Below, piece by piece: positions 23,788 to 34,051 of a stretch of 64,000 nucleotides of DNA; the stretch's first letter is position 1, and each line of letters begins with the position of its first letter. This DNA is from Vicia villosa. Its lineage: Eukaryota > Streptophyta > Magnoliopsida > Fabales > Fabaceae. Where the stretch lies: the NCBI RefSeq assembly GCF_029867415.1, contig NC_081185.1, positions 69,821,156-69,885,155 of the forward strand, in the 5' to 3' direction. The translations under genes and the position numbers were made by a program. The notes below the pieces were generated by a model, which worked only from the letters and a program-made list of their open reading frames with translations, ran no database searches and was not told the origin of the DNA.

Positions 23788-24553
23788 TTTTTTTTAAGCA
23801 AGTTATATTGATGAGAATAAAAGTTCACGTAACAAGATTACAAAAGATGAGGCGTAGACCTCGGGAGGAAAATTACCCACCAATTGAAACCTAACCTAAG
23901 TAAAACAAAGGGTTTTTGTCAAACTCATAAAAGTTACAATTGGTATGGGGAATATTTTCAATAAAAGACCACCTCCAAATGTTTACAACTCCACACAACA
24001 CCACGGGAATTCCACACTGAATTCATAAAAATGATGTCATTCCTAAAAAGCCATAAACTCCAAATAAATGCCAACCAAACACACCCCACCTTTCCTTTAC
24101 CAACTTTCTTGGATTTACAAAAAGAACACCATCTCCAAAAATTCTCCTTAAAGTTCACCTCTTTATAATTAGGCATTCCTATCCAAGAAGCCACTTCCTT
24201 CCAAACCTCATCCGCCTTTCGACATAAGAAGAAAAGATGTGCGGGAGATTCTAAATTATCATCACAAAAAAAACAGCCGAGATTAGAATTAGAAGATAAA
24301 ATACCCTGTTTCATTAACAAATCCTTTGTGGGAATCCTATACTTGAAACATCTCCATCCGAAGGCTTTGACTTTTAGCAGGATATCACTCTTCCATAAGA
24401 CAGGAGACACAAAATCATAATGGTTTGGAGGACTGGATTTCATAAAGCCATTACCCATAACACTATAGCAAGAAGAGACGGTAAAAGGATCACCGGCCAG
24501 AGGACGCCAAGCATCACGGTCCTTCAATCCAATACCCGACGTAGGAGAGGACG
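23788..24553 (-). mobile_element. LINE 3' end with zf-RVT domain, interrupted by an Ogre LTR
   Basis: A T-run at 23788-23795 (poly(A) on the minus strand) is followed by a 3' UTR and a minus-strand frame 24553-23958. It contains FTVSSCY, ILLKVKAFGWRCFKYRIPTK, the Cys/His cluster CFFCDDNLESPAHLFFLC and WLAFIWSLWLFRNDIIF, i.e. the zf-RVT C-terminal domain of plant LINE ORF2. The frame remains open right up to 24553, where an Ogre LTR begins (24554), so the LINE was split by that insertion. Its remaining 5' part is not in the window. Confidence 0.85.
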
Positions 24554-25626
24554 TGTAGCAACCTGCCTAAAATTTCAACTTTCGAGTCGCCACCTATTCT
24601 AAAGGGCGAATAGGAAACCCTACACAGATAAGAGATTGAGGGTAAGTTATTATAATCAGGCTGAGGGAAGGTGTTAGGCACCCTCAGCCCTTTCCTAAAG
24701 GCTAATGTTCAAAGATTAGGGTTGCATGGCAGAATTTGTAAAGAAATGTGGCAAATAGAATTTTAATGACATGATTGAGATTTTGAAGAGGGGGGACTCA
24801 CCTTGTTGCCAAGTGCCTACGTACCTCCTTAGGGAGGATCAGAGTCTACGTAGTTCGAGAAGGGTTGTACGCCATTTAGAGTTGGAATTTGATTTGATAT
24901 GTGTTTTTTAGAGGCTTTTTGGTTAGCCTATCGCAGTTTGTTTGTATTGTTAATTGAATGGAGTTTAGAATTATATTAGGGTTTTGGGGCGTACAACCCT
25001 GATTTGGCACTATTAACCGCGATAATCGATTGATTCAATTACCATAGTTAAAAGATTTGAAATTTACATCACCACCAATTTTAATCGTTTGGTTCGATTA
25101 TTACTAATGATGAATTAAGGCATATTTTAATAATTTTTATAGAATTTTTAGATGCATTGTTACCCCTCGTAATCGATTGATTCGATTAAAAAGAATAACA
25201 AATTAAATCGAAGGGAAGAGACGGTTAATCATCGCAATTAATAAAATAATTGCAACCATTTAACCAAATAATAGAAATTTGATTATATCTTAATTAAATA
25301 ACATTTTAACTAAAAAACATCGTTGACCATAGCGATTAATCGATTTAATCGGAACGGACAACGAATTATAATTTAATACACATATTATATATTAATTTAC
25401 TTTAAAAAGATAATTATTATACAAATAAATATATTAACAAAGAATTAATTAAAATAATATGTCAATTAAAATTTATTTAGTTTTATTAAGGGTTATGATT
25501 AGGTGTGGCAGCTTGGATGGCTTATAATATAGGAACTGGATCTGGAGCGTTTGATTAAGGCTAGGGGAAGATCTAAGGGTGAGATCTTGGGGGTTTACGG
25601 TGGAAGCTATGATGAGGAGCGCATAG

Positions 25627-26014
25627 TGTAACACCCTGGATTTCCGCTTACCCCGCGGGGCTTCCGGCCTACCAAGCATGTCACTAGCTTAATCAATAAT
25701 CCCCCCTAGGTCCGCTTATCGGCTGCCCAGGAAATATTGTTTTTGCCTCCCGCAGGAATCGAACCATGTACCTAGGGGTTAAGTACATATTCATAGCAAT
25801 TCCTGCTACCACTTGACCATATGGTCAATTGGTAGCAGGAATTGCTATGAATATGTACTTAACCCCTAGGTACATGGTTCGATTCCTGCGGGAGGCAAAA
25901 ACAATATTTCCTGGGCAGCCGATAAGCGGACCTAGGGGGGATTATTGATTAAGCTAGTGACATGCTTGGTAGGCCGGAAGCCCCGCGGGGTAAGCGGAAA
26001 TCCAGGGTGTTACA
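25627..26014. repeat. Palindrome P1: head-to-head SINE-like pair, 388 bp
   Basis: The two 194-bp arms mirror each other without indels around the centre 25820/25821 (GACCATATGGTC), with only scattered mismatches (e.g. 25812/25829). Each arm, read outward from the centre, has a variant A-box (GGTCAANTGG), a B-box GGTTCGATTCC and a tail GGGTGTTACATTAAAAA. The right arm runs into TTTTTTT at 26028-26034, a possible Pol III terminator. As RNA it would fold into one very long hairpin. Confidence 0.9.
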
Positions 26015-26238
26015 TTAAAAAGGCGCCTTTTTTTAATGTAACACCCCGATATCCGCTGCACGCATCAACCGTGTCGGCCAACCGAGCATGTTACCGGCTT
26101 AATCAATAATCCCCCCTAGGTCCGCTTATCGGCTGCCCAGGAAAATATTGTTTTTGCCTCCCGCAGGAATCGAACCATGTACCTAGGGGTTAAGTACATG
26201 TTCATAGCAATTCCTGCTACCACTTGACCACCTTTTTA

Positions 26239-26548
26239 TGTAACAGCCCGAGCCTTCGGCGTTCCCGGCACTGTCACCTCATGATCTTCTCTACCCCCCC
26301 TCACTAGTAGAGTTTTTGCCTTTCGTGGGAATCGAACCCTGTACCCTGGGGTTCAAGTACATGTTCATTCCATTCCCACTACCAATTGAGCTAGTAGCTC
26401 AAGTGGTAGTGGGAATGGAATGAACATGTACTTGAACCCCAGGGTACAGGGTTCGATTCCCACGAAAGGCAAAAACTCTACTAGTGAGGGGGGTAGAGAA
26501 GATCATGAGGTGACAGTGCCGGGAACGCCGAAGGCTCGGGCTGTTACA
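26239..26548. repeat. Palindrome P2: head-to-head pair of a second SINE-like subfamily, 310 bp
   Basis: Arms of ~155 bp meet at GAGCTAGTAGCTC (26388-26400). Each arm has an A-box TAGCTCAAGTGG and B-box GGTTCGATTCC followed by CCACGAAAGGCAAAAACTC and ends CTCGGGCTGTTACAT. It shares the tRNA-like head layout and the TGTTACA tail with P1 and P3, but the body sequence differs, so it is a separate subfamily that adopted the same inverted arrangement. Confidence 0.9.
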
Positions 26549-26806
26549 TAAAAAACCTAAGAATCGAACTTCTGACCTCCACATATTTCAAGAATAACTT
26601 ACCACTACAGGAATTGCTATGAATATGTACTTAACCCCTAGGTACATGGTTCGATTCCTGCGGGAGGCAAAAACAATATTTCCTGGGCAGCCGATAAGCG
26701 GACCTAGGGGGGATTATTGATTAAGCTAGTGACATGCTTGGTAGGCCGGAAGCCCTGCGGGGTAAGCGGAAATCCAGGGTGTTACATTAAAAAGGCGCCT
26801 TTTTAA

Positions 26807-27194
26807 TGTAACACCCTGGATTTCCGCTTACCCCGCGGGGCTTCCGGCCTACCAAGCATGTCACTAGCTTAATCAATAATCCCCCCTAGGTCCGCTTATC
26901 GGCTGCCCAGGAAATATTGTTTTTGCCTCCCGCAGGAATCGAACCATGTACCTAGGGGTTAAGTACATATTCATAGCAATTCCTGCTACCAATTGACCAT
27001 ATGGTCAAGTGGTAGCAGGAATTGCTATGAATATGTACTTAACCCCTAGGTACATGGTTCGATTCCTGCGGGAGGCAAAAACAATATTTCCTGGGCAGCC
27101 GATAAGCGGACCTAGGGGGGATTATTGATTAAGCTAGTGACATGCTTGGTAGGCCGGAAGCCCCGCGGGGTAAGCGGAAATCCAGGGTGTTACA
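26807..27194. repeat. Palindrome P3: head-to-head SINE-like pair, 388 bp
   Basis: The arms mirror each other around 27000/27001, again exactly 388 bp and in register. The right arm has a full A-box TGGTCAAGTGG (27002-27012) and B-box GGTTCGATTCC (27056-27066). It is nearly identical to P1. To its left a half module faces it tail to tail through the 20-bp perfect palindrome TTAAAAAGGCGCCTTTTTAA (26787-26806). Confidence 0.9.
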
Positions 27195-27224
27195 CATAGG
27201 ATCATAGAGAAATATTCAGAAAAA

Positions 27225-27305
27225 TAAATGGGCGAAGGGGAGGCTCGAACCCATGACCTCCCCCTCACCAGTGGCTTACACGACCAACACACCATGCATA
27301 CACGC
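27225..27305 (-). other. tRNA-like degenerate sequence
   Basis: On the minus strand a GGTGTGTTGGTCGTG segment and a B-box-like GGGTTCGAGCC are spaced like a tRNA. The CCTCCCC/GGGGAGG parts can pair, but a proper anticodon arm and acceptor are not evident. It lies in the Ogre LTR just beyond the palindrome block and is probably another SINE or tRNA-derived relic. Confidence 0.4.
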
Positions 27306-29033
27306 GTGTTAAACAAACATAGCAAATAAACAATATACGCAATTTAAGACGTGAACACAAGGAAACGCGCGCCAGTTTTCAAACGGACCAGTGGTGCGCT
27401 GCCACGCAGTCATCTTCTCCAAAGTACCTGTAAAACTCTGAAACTTTTGCTACGGTTTTGCTACTAAACTACTCGTAGCGAACGAAACCAGGAAAATAAC
27501 GATTTGCGTATTCAAGCACATAAACATGGCGCGATCATCTTATTCTTTTCGCCTCAGTCTCACGAACTCAAATATGTTTTTAATTGACCCTAATTTGATC
27601 CCTACCAAAAATCCCTAATTTGAAACCCTAAAACTCAAATCGGCATCCAATGGCAAAACTCGATTAAAACACATAAGCTTAAAATAAACAACCCAGAAAC
27701 GTTCATGGCATTGAAACAAACATGAATATGCAATTATATTCCAATAATGATGCGTATATCGTCCAGATCGAAGAGGTTTTCAGAGTGACTTACCTTGACG
27801 AATGTGAGGCGATTCTGGGGGTGCTGCAGTAGAGTACCAATCCAAACACGTTCAGAGCCCTTTAAGGAAGCGTTTGCACCTTTTAGTTCTCGTTGGAGTC
27901 TCTTAATTCTCCAAAACCAAGTTTGAGTTTCTTAGTGAATTTTTTGATTCTTGCAAGTCTGCCTCTCTCTCAATTTTTCGTCCCCTAGTGTGTTGGCTTG
28001 TGTTCAATACTTATAGGAGCATAGAATTAGGTCAAGAAAAGAATCAAAAAGCCTTTGAATCAAATCTTTCCATGTTTGAGAAATTGATTTGATTTCTTGA
28101 ATTCTAAGCTACCATATTTAGCCCAATTTGTATTAATTCTTTCTTGATCCAATTGCCACGAAATTAGAAATATTTTGGACATTAATTCTGATTAAATCCA
28201 ATCCCTATGCATATATTTAACCAAATATTTGATTTTCTACTTAATTAAACTATTTTAAATCATTAAAAAATGAAATAAAATTGTATAATTTAGATAAAAA
28301 AAGTGAAATTCGTGGCATGTTGTTTGGATCACTTATGAATCAAGTTTGGATCATAAAATATAGGCCCATTTGCAAGAAAATCAAATTGGACCTCCTTTAT
28401 TTCACATTTGGTCCCTCTAAATTGCTTAACTTTGATCAAGCATATCTCCTTCAATTTTTAAACTATGAGGGAGTTCCAATACTTTTTAGAAACCTCATGA
28501 GGTCCTCTACAAGCCACTTTGGAACATATTTTTCATTTGAAGCTTTTATCTTGATCATATCCTCTTTGGGAAAAAACTGCTTTTGAAGGATGCCTGAAAA
28601 TGACCTGTAATCTTTTGCCTTGTATCTCTTAAATGAAGCATTTTTGGCCTTGGCTTTTGAGACACAAAGTTGTAGAGAATCCAATTTCCTTCAAAATAGG
28701 CTTTGAGTGGGGAATTTCTGATGTTCCATGTGAAAGTTATGCCCAGTCAAAGTTGGGTTGACTTTCTCCTAAGAAACCCTAATTTGAACCTTTCTATATT
28801 TGTTCATCTCTGAGTTTCTATTAATGGAATCATGATCAATTCTTGATCAAATGATGGTTATGCACCCCATACTTGATGTTTGCCCAATGATCATGATTTG
28901 AATCATGCCTTGATTGTGATCGACCTTTCAGTTTGCATCAGTTGACTGGATCATTTGAGTGAGCAAGGTTTTGGAGTTTGTTCTTAAACCTTGTTATGAG
29001 AGAAGTGTGGGAGGTAAATTTTGGGGTATGACA

Positions 29034-29046
29034 GCTGCCCCTATTT
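29034..29046 (-). promoter_or_regulatory. Polypurine tract of the autonomous Ogre-type element
   Basis: On the minus strand AAATAGGGGCAGC immediately precedes the LTR start TGTCATACCCC. A purine-rich tract at this spot primes plus-strand DNA synthesis in LTR retrotransposons. The same tract stands before the LTRs ending at 43118 and 55385. Confidence 0.75.
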
Positions 29047-29221
29047 AATTACCTTGGATTGGGCGACAAGAGAGTGTGTAGACCTCGCGTCGTTCCGATC
29101 GAAGAGTTATTAAATAATGGAAGACCCTTGAATTTGCCTTGAATTTGAGTATGGATGAAGAGAAACGCCCTGCTAACGCCTGAGTCTTACATAGCGAGGA
29201 CCTTTGTTGGTTGTGTAATTG

Positions 29222-29860
29222 GCTTGCTATGGCCAGCAAGCCTCCGTAGTTTGTGGATCCCTCACTTACCATAGTACTGGTAAGCTACCCGTAGTTTGTG
29301 GATCCCTCACTTACCATAGTGCTGGTAAGCTACTCGTATTTTATGGACTTCTCAATTACCATAGTGCTGGTAAGCTACTCACAGTTTGTATCTCTCACTT
29401 ACCATAGTTCTGGCAAGCTACTCGCAGTTTGTATCTCTCACTTACCATAGTGCTGGTAAGCTACTCGCAGTTTATGTCTCTCACTTACCATAGTGCTGGT
29501 AAGCTACTCGCAGTTTATATCTCTCACTTACCATAGTGCTGGTAAGCTACTCGCGGTTTGTATCTCTCACTTACCATAGTTCTGGCAAGCTACTCGTAGT
29601 TTATATCTCTCACTTACCATAGTTCTGGCAAGCTACTCGTAGTTTATATCTCTCACTTACCATAGTGCTGGTAAGCTACTCGCAGTTTGTATCTCTCACT
29701 TACCATAGTGCTGGTAAGCTACTCGCAGTTTGTATCTCTCACTTACCATAGTTATGGCAAGTTACTCGTAGTTTATATCTCTCACTTACCGTAGTGCTGG
29801 TAAGCTACTCGCAGTTTGTATCTCAATAGGATTACTTGCTATAGTTCTAGCAAGTTCACC
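29222..29860. repeat. 43-bp minisatellite in the Ogre 3' untranslated region
   Basis: About 14 copies of a unit containing CTTACCATAGTGCTGGTAAG followed by CTACTCGCAGTTTGTATCTC. The first 20 bases form an inverted repeat (CTTACC/GGTAAG). Edge copies are more diverged. It lies between the pol stop and the polypurine tract. Tandem repeats at this place are a known feature of Ogre/Tat elements and are considered a source of satellite DNA. Confidence 0.9.
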
Positions 29861-30580
29861 TGTACCAACAGGGTTATCTGCAAGTGTTGTTGCAGAATTT
29901 ACTTGCGTCGAATTTTTGTTCCTGTAAATGCGTATGCATTATGTTTATATGTTGTGCATATGCCCCTGTTGTTTGTATAATGCGTATGTATGAATGCTTA
30001 CACATGTGTATGTTGCATGTATATTGATGAATGTATGTATTAATGTATATATGATACCCCCTACATTTATCACTCATCTCCTTATCACCCATTGCTTTTG
30101 TTTAACCCCTTTTTCTTTTGAATTGTTTGTGACTTTCTGGCTCAGTCTGATTAATCCATTGATACCATCCTTTGAAATGATATTCGGCTAGATTTTTTTT
30201 AAGTGATCGCATCACGGGGCGTTTGTAGCCTTCCGGAGATTTCACAGTTTTATTCTATTGCTTTTGCGTTGAAAGTTTGTAAGTTTCTCATGTTAAATCC
30301 ATGTTAGGGTTTATAAAAATAAATTATCCTTTGCGAATGGTACTGAAATTAGAAATGAAGCATAGTATGCAAAAAGGAAATTTTATTGATATTGCCTTGA
30401 ATTGGCGAGTGTACAGAAATGCGAAGAAAGAAAATGACAAATAGAAATGATATTAATACTGCCGTTGCTCTTTTTGTTATCGAGGGCCCCAATAATCCTT
30501 CGACTTCAGAAGTAGATGATTGCACGACCCCTTATCCTTCGTAGTTTGCCTTCGGCTTATGTCCGGTAATCCTGCTTTTG
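29861..30580 (-). other. 3' untranslated internal region of the Ogre-type element
   Basis: Non-coding sequence between the minisatellite and the integrase stop codon. A stretch with repeated TGCGTATG/TGTATG motifs lies at 29925-30050. No additional ORF is supported. Confidence 0.6.
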
Positions 30581-33500
30581 CTAGGCATAGTACTTCTTGA
30601 CCGCGTCTGAGTTGATTGGGTGCGGTAGCTCATCCCCATCCATTGTAGTGAGGACTAATGCCCCTCCTGAGAACACCGTTTTTACAATGTATGGACCTTC
30701 GTAGTTAGGTGTCCATTTTCCACGGGCGTCGAGTCGAGGTAACAGTATCTTCTTGAGGACAATGTCACCTTCTTTGTAGGTTCGAGGTCGGACCTTCTTA
30801 TCGAACGCTTTTTTCATCCTCTTCTGATAGAGTTGTCCATGACACAAAGCTGTCAGTCGCTTTTCTTCAATGAGATTAAGCTGATCAAAACGAGTTTTTA
30901 CCCATTCCGATTCTTCTAACTTTGTGTCAGCTATGACTCTTAGTGACGGGATCTCCACTTCGATTGGGAGGACAGCTTCCATACCGTAGACTAGGGAGAA
31001 TGGGGTTGCCCCTGTAGATGTACGCACCGAGGTTCTGTAGCCGTGTAGGGCGAAGGGGAGCATTTCGTGCCAATCCTTGTATGTTTTCACCATCTTTTGT
31101 ATTATCTTTTTGATATTTTTGTTTGCAGCTTCGACAGCGCCGTTCATTTTAGGCCTGTATGGTGAAGAATTGTGATGTTCAATCTTGAACTCCTCGCACA
31201 GCTCCCTCATCATGTTATTGTTCAGATTCGACCCATTATCGGTGATAATCCTGCTTGGAACCCCATACCGACATATGATATTATGCTTGATGAACCGAGT
31301 GACTACTTGTCTCGTTACGTTGGTGTAAGAGGCAGCTTCGACCCATTTGGTGAAGTAGTCTATGGCAACCAATATAAATCGGTGTCCATTCGAAGCTTTA
31401 GGTTCTATCATCCCTATCATGTCGATTCCCCACATTGCAAATGGCCATGGTGAACTCAGAACGTTCAACGGGTTTGGTGGTACGTGCACCTTGTCAGCGT
31501 AGATCTGGCACTTGTGACAGGTCCTTGCATATTGGAAACAGTCGGCCTCCATTGTTAGCCAGTAATACCCTGCTCGCAGTATCTTCCTAGCCATTGAGTG
31601 TCCGTTTGCGTGGGTCCCAAAGGTTCCTTCATGTACCTCCCTGATAATCTCCTTGGCCTCGTTTTTATCTACACACCTCAACAACACTGAATCATAGTTC
31701 CTTTTGTATAGGATGCTTCCGCTTAAGAAGAACTTGGATGCAAGTCTCCTCAGTGTCTTTTTATCAATTGTTGAGGCATTCTCCGGGTATTCTTGTTTTT
31801 TCAGGTACTTCTTAATGTCGTGGTACCATGGTTGGTTGTCAGACTGCTCCTCAATCGTGAGACAATAGGCAGGTTCGTCGAAGTGTCTAACAGTTATCCG
31901 TCGTTCATGGTTTGGCCAGGTCACCTTGAACATAGAGGAGAGCGTTGCTAGTGCGTCGGCTATTTGATTTTCTTCCCTCGGGATATGAATAAAAGTGATA
32001 GTATCAAATTCAGCTGTCAACTCCAGTATAAGGTCTCGGTATGGGATTAGTTTTGCATCTCGAGTGTCCCATTCTTTGTTGACTTGATGGATTACCAATG
32101 CTGAGTCTCCGTATACATCAAGGAGTTTGATCCTTAGGTCGATTGCAGCTTCTAACCCCAATATGCATGCTTCGTATTCTGCAATGTTGTTGGTGCAGTC
32201 GAAACATAGTCTTGCAGTGAAGGGTAAGTGCCGGTCATCGGGAGATGTCAATACTGCCCCTATGCCATGTCCTAGTGCATTTGAGGCACCGTCGAACATG
32301 AGTTTCCATACCAAACCTGGTTCGGGTCCCTCATCGGGTCCTGGTATTTCATAGTCTCTTACTAGCATAATATCCTCATTAGGGAAGTCGAACTTCATAG
32401 ATTGGTATTCCTCGAGGGGTTGGTGAGCAAGATGTTCTGCCAATACACTCCCTTTTATTGCTTTTTGAGTTACATACTGTATGTCGTATTCGGACAACAA
32501 CATTTTCCACCTTGCAATTCTACCCGTGAGCGCCTGTTTTTCGAACACGTATTTTAAAGGATCCATTCTCGATATTAGCCATGTGGAATGATTCAGCATA
32601 TATTGCCTTAGACGTTTGGAGGCCCATGCTAGGGCACAACATGTCTTTTCCAATGGTGAATACCGAGATTCGCAATCCGTGAATTTCTTACTGAGGTAGT
32701 AGATAGCGTGTTCTTTCCTGCCTGTTTCATCTTGTTGCCCCAGTACACACCCCATAGACCTTTCGAGTACTGTGAGGTACATGATTAGTGGCCTTCCAGG
32801 TACAGGAGGTAAGAGTATGGGTGGTTCTTGCAAGTAGTTCTTTATGGTTTCGAAGGCTACTTGACAGTCATCGTTCCACTTGATAGGTTGATCCTTCCTG
32901 AGTAGTTTGAATATAGGCTCGCATGTAGCTGTCAAGTGTGAAATGAACCTTGAGATGTAATTCAATCGACCCAGGAAACCTCGTACCTCTTTTTCTGTTT
33001 TTGGAACGGGCATCGCTTGTATGGCTTTTACTTTATCAGGGTCAACCTCTATACCTCGTTGGCTTACAATGAATCCCAACAGCTTTCCCGATCTTACACC
33101 AAATGTGCACTTATTCGGGTTCAACCTCAACTTGTACTTCTTCAGGCGTTCAAACAGTTTATGTAGATTTGTAATATGCTCTTCCTCTGTGCCGGATTTG
33201 GCAATCATATCATCTACATATACTTCGACCTCTTTGTGAATCATATCATGAAATAGTGTGACCATGGCCCTTTGATATGTTGCCCCTGCGTTTCTCAACC
33301 CGAAAGGCATTACTTTGTAGCAAAAGGTGCCCCAAGATGTCATAAAGGTAGTTTTTTCCATATCCTCGGGAGCCATCTTGATCTGATTATACCCGGAGAA
33401 ACCATCCATAAAAGAGAACACTGAAGCTTGTGCTGTATTATCCACCAAGATATCTATATGTGGTAGTGGGAAATCATCTTTTGGACTTGCTTTATTTAGA

Positions 33501-34051
33501 TCCCTGTAATCTACACACATGCGCACTTTCCCGTCTTTCTTAGGAACTGGCACTATGTTTGCAATCCATGGTGGGTCGTCAACCACAGCAAGAAACCCGG
33601 CGTCGAACTGTTTGAGCACCTCTTCCCTGATCTTACTATCCATATCTGGTCGAACCCTTCTGCGCTTTTGCCTGACTGGCGCACATCCTTCTTTGAGAGG
33701 TAACCGGTGTACCACGATGTCTGTATCCAACCCCGGCATGTCACGGTATGACCAAGCAAAAATCTCTGCATACTCGTGGAGGAGCTCGATTAGCGTTGCT
33801 TTTACGTCTTTACCTAGCGTTGCCCCGATCTTAATGTTCTTGGGTTCTTCATCTGTTCCCAAGTTTATGATTTCAATGGCCTCTTGTGGAGGGAGCATGC
33901 TCTTGGATTCCTTATCCACTAACCTTGACAACTCTTCCGGAAGTTCATCGTCTTCCTCATCCCCTTCTTCAACCTGATTAGCGAGAGCCTCGAGTTTGTA
34001 TAGAGTCTCAGCAGTATTATTATCGGTGGTGTCAGAAGGTGATCTGCACAT
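30581..34051 (-). CDS. pol: Ogre/Tat polymerase: reverse transcriptase, RNase H, second RNase H, integrase
   Basis: A single uninterrupted frame of 1,156 codons. Order: linker with the DMPGLD motif (~104-109); reverse transcriptase ~125-330 with MDGFSGYNQI (D216) and the catalytic YVDD at 278-281; Ty3-type RNase H ~415-535, whose first catalytic aspartate seems absent (LTVLERSMG); a second, archaeal-type RNase H ~580-710 with intact acidic residues D587, E625, D649 and D699; integrase with an H-H-C-C finger (~807-848) and the D877, D938, E974 triad. The double RNase H and lack of a chromodomain fit the Tat/Ogre lineage. The protein copies element RNA and inserts the DNA. The ATG at 34051 is probably not the true start: splicing would enter the frame at SPSDTTDNN. 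All catalytic motifs survive, so the copy is young. Confidence 0.93.
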   Translation of the reverse strand: MCRSPSDTTDNNTAETLYKLEALANQVEEGDEEDDELPEELSRLVDKESKSMLPPQEAIEIINLGTDEEPKNIKIGATLGKDVKATLIELLHEYAEIFAWSYRDMPGLDTDIVVHRLPLKEGCAPVRQKRRRVRPDMDSKIREEVLKQFDAGFLAVVDDPPWIANIVPVPKKDGKVRMCVDYRDLNKASPKDDFPLPHIDILVDNTAQASVFSFMDGFSGYNQIKMAPEDMEKTTFMTSWGTFCYKVMPFGLRNAGATYQRAMVTLFHDMIHKEVEVYVDDMIAKSGTEEEHITNLHKLFERLKKYKLRLNPNKCTFGVRSGKLLGFIVSQRGIEVDPDKVKAIQAMPVPKTEKEVRGFLGRLNYISRFISHLTATCEPIFKLLRKDQPIKWNDDCQVAFETIKNYLQEPPILLPPVPGRPLIMYLTVLERSMGCVLGQQDETGRKEHAIYYLSKKFTDCESRYSPLEKTCCALAWASKRLRQYMLNHSTWLISRMDPLKYVFEKQALTGRIARWKMLLSEYDIQYVTQKAIKGSVLAEHLAHQPLEEYQSMKFDFPNEDIMLVRDYEIPGPDEGPEPGLVWKLMFDGASNALGHGIGAVLTSPDDRHLPFTARLCFDCTNNIAEYEACILGLEAAIDLRIKLLDVYGDSALVIHQVNKEWDTRDAKLIPYRDLILELTAEFDTITFIHIPREENQIADALATLSSMFKVTWPNHERRITVRHFDEPAYCLTIEEQSDNQPWYHDIKKYLKKQEYPENASTIDKKTLRRLASKFFLSGSILYKRNYDSVLLRCVDKNEAKEIIREVHEGTFGTHANGHSMARKILRAGYYWLTMEADCFQYARTCHKCQIYADKVHVPPNPLNVLSSPWPFAMWGIDMIGMIEPKASNGHRFILVAIDYFTKWVEAASYTNVTRQVVTRFIKHNIICRYGVPSRIITDNGSNLNNNMMRELCEEFKIEHHNSSPYRPKMNGAVEAANKNIKKIIQKMVKTYKDWHEMLPFALHGYRTSVRTSTGATPFSLVYGMEAVLPIEVEIPSLRVIADTKLEESEWVKTRFDQLNLIEEKRLTALCHGQLYQKRMKKAFDKKVRPRTYKEGDIVLKKILLPRLDARGKWTPNYEGPYIVKTVFSGGALVLTTMDGDELPHPINSDAVKKYYA

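Larger units (their letters stand above)
25627..27194. repeat. Compound palindromic block of tRNA-derived SINE-like modules
   Basis: This 1,568-bp block is nested in the Ogre LTR and bounded on both sides by CATAG (25622-25626 and 27195-27199). It starts TGTAACACCCTGG and ends CCAGGGTGTTACA. It consists, in order, of palindrome P1 (25627-26014), a lone diverged half module (26037-26230), palindrome P2 of a second subfamily (26239-26548), a tRNA-like scrap, a head-truncated half module (26605-26786) and palindrome P3 (26807-27194). Modules carry Pol III-type A and B boxes, so they look like SINEs. Half modules are joined tail to tail through a small palindrome around GGCGCC. Confidence 0.85.
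24554..29033 (-). mobile_element. 3' LTR of the autonomous Ogre-type element
   Basis: On the minus strand it begins TGTCATACCCCAAAATTTAC (29033) directly after a polypurine tract and ends ...GGCAGGTTGCTACA (24554) at the junction with a LINE. Length is 4,480 bp, or about 2.9 kb without the nested palindrome block and its duplicated target. Its minus-strand end has the Tat landmarks ACACCTTCCC, TAACTTACCC and GGTGGCGACTC. The body is not visibly similar to the LTRs at 37936 and 50204 except for the first ~20 bases and general layout, so it belongs to a different family or a distant subfamily. The outer flank GGACG should be one half of its target duplication. Confidence 0.8.

Noticed and set aside
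29222..29860. CRISPR-like array of regularly spaced repeats
   Set aside because: The whole 43-bp unit repeats without unique spacers, the context is a plant retrotransposon, and no cas genes exist.
30581..34051. Endogenous pararetrovirus instead of a Ty3/gypsy element
   Set aside because: An integrase with H-H-C-C and D-D-E residues, LTRs, a primer binding site and a polypurine tract are all present; plant pararetroviruses lack integrase and LTRs.
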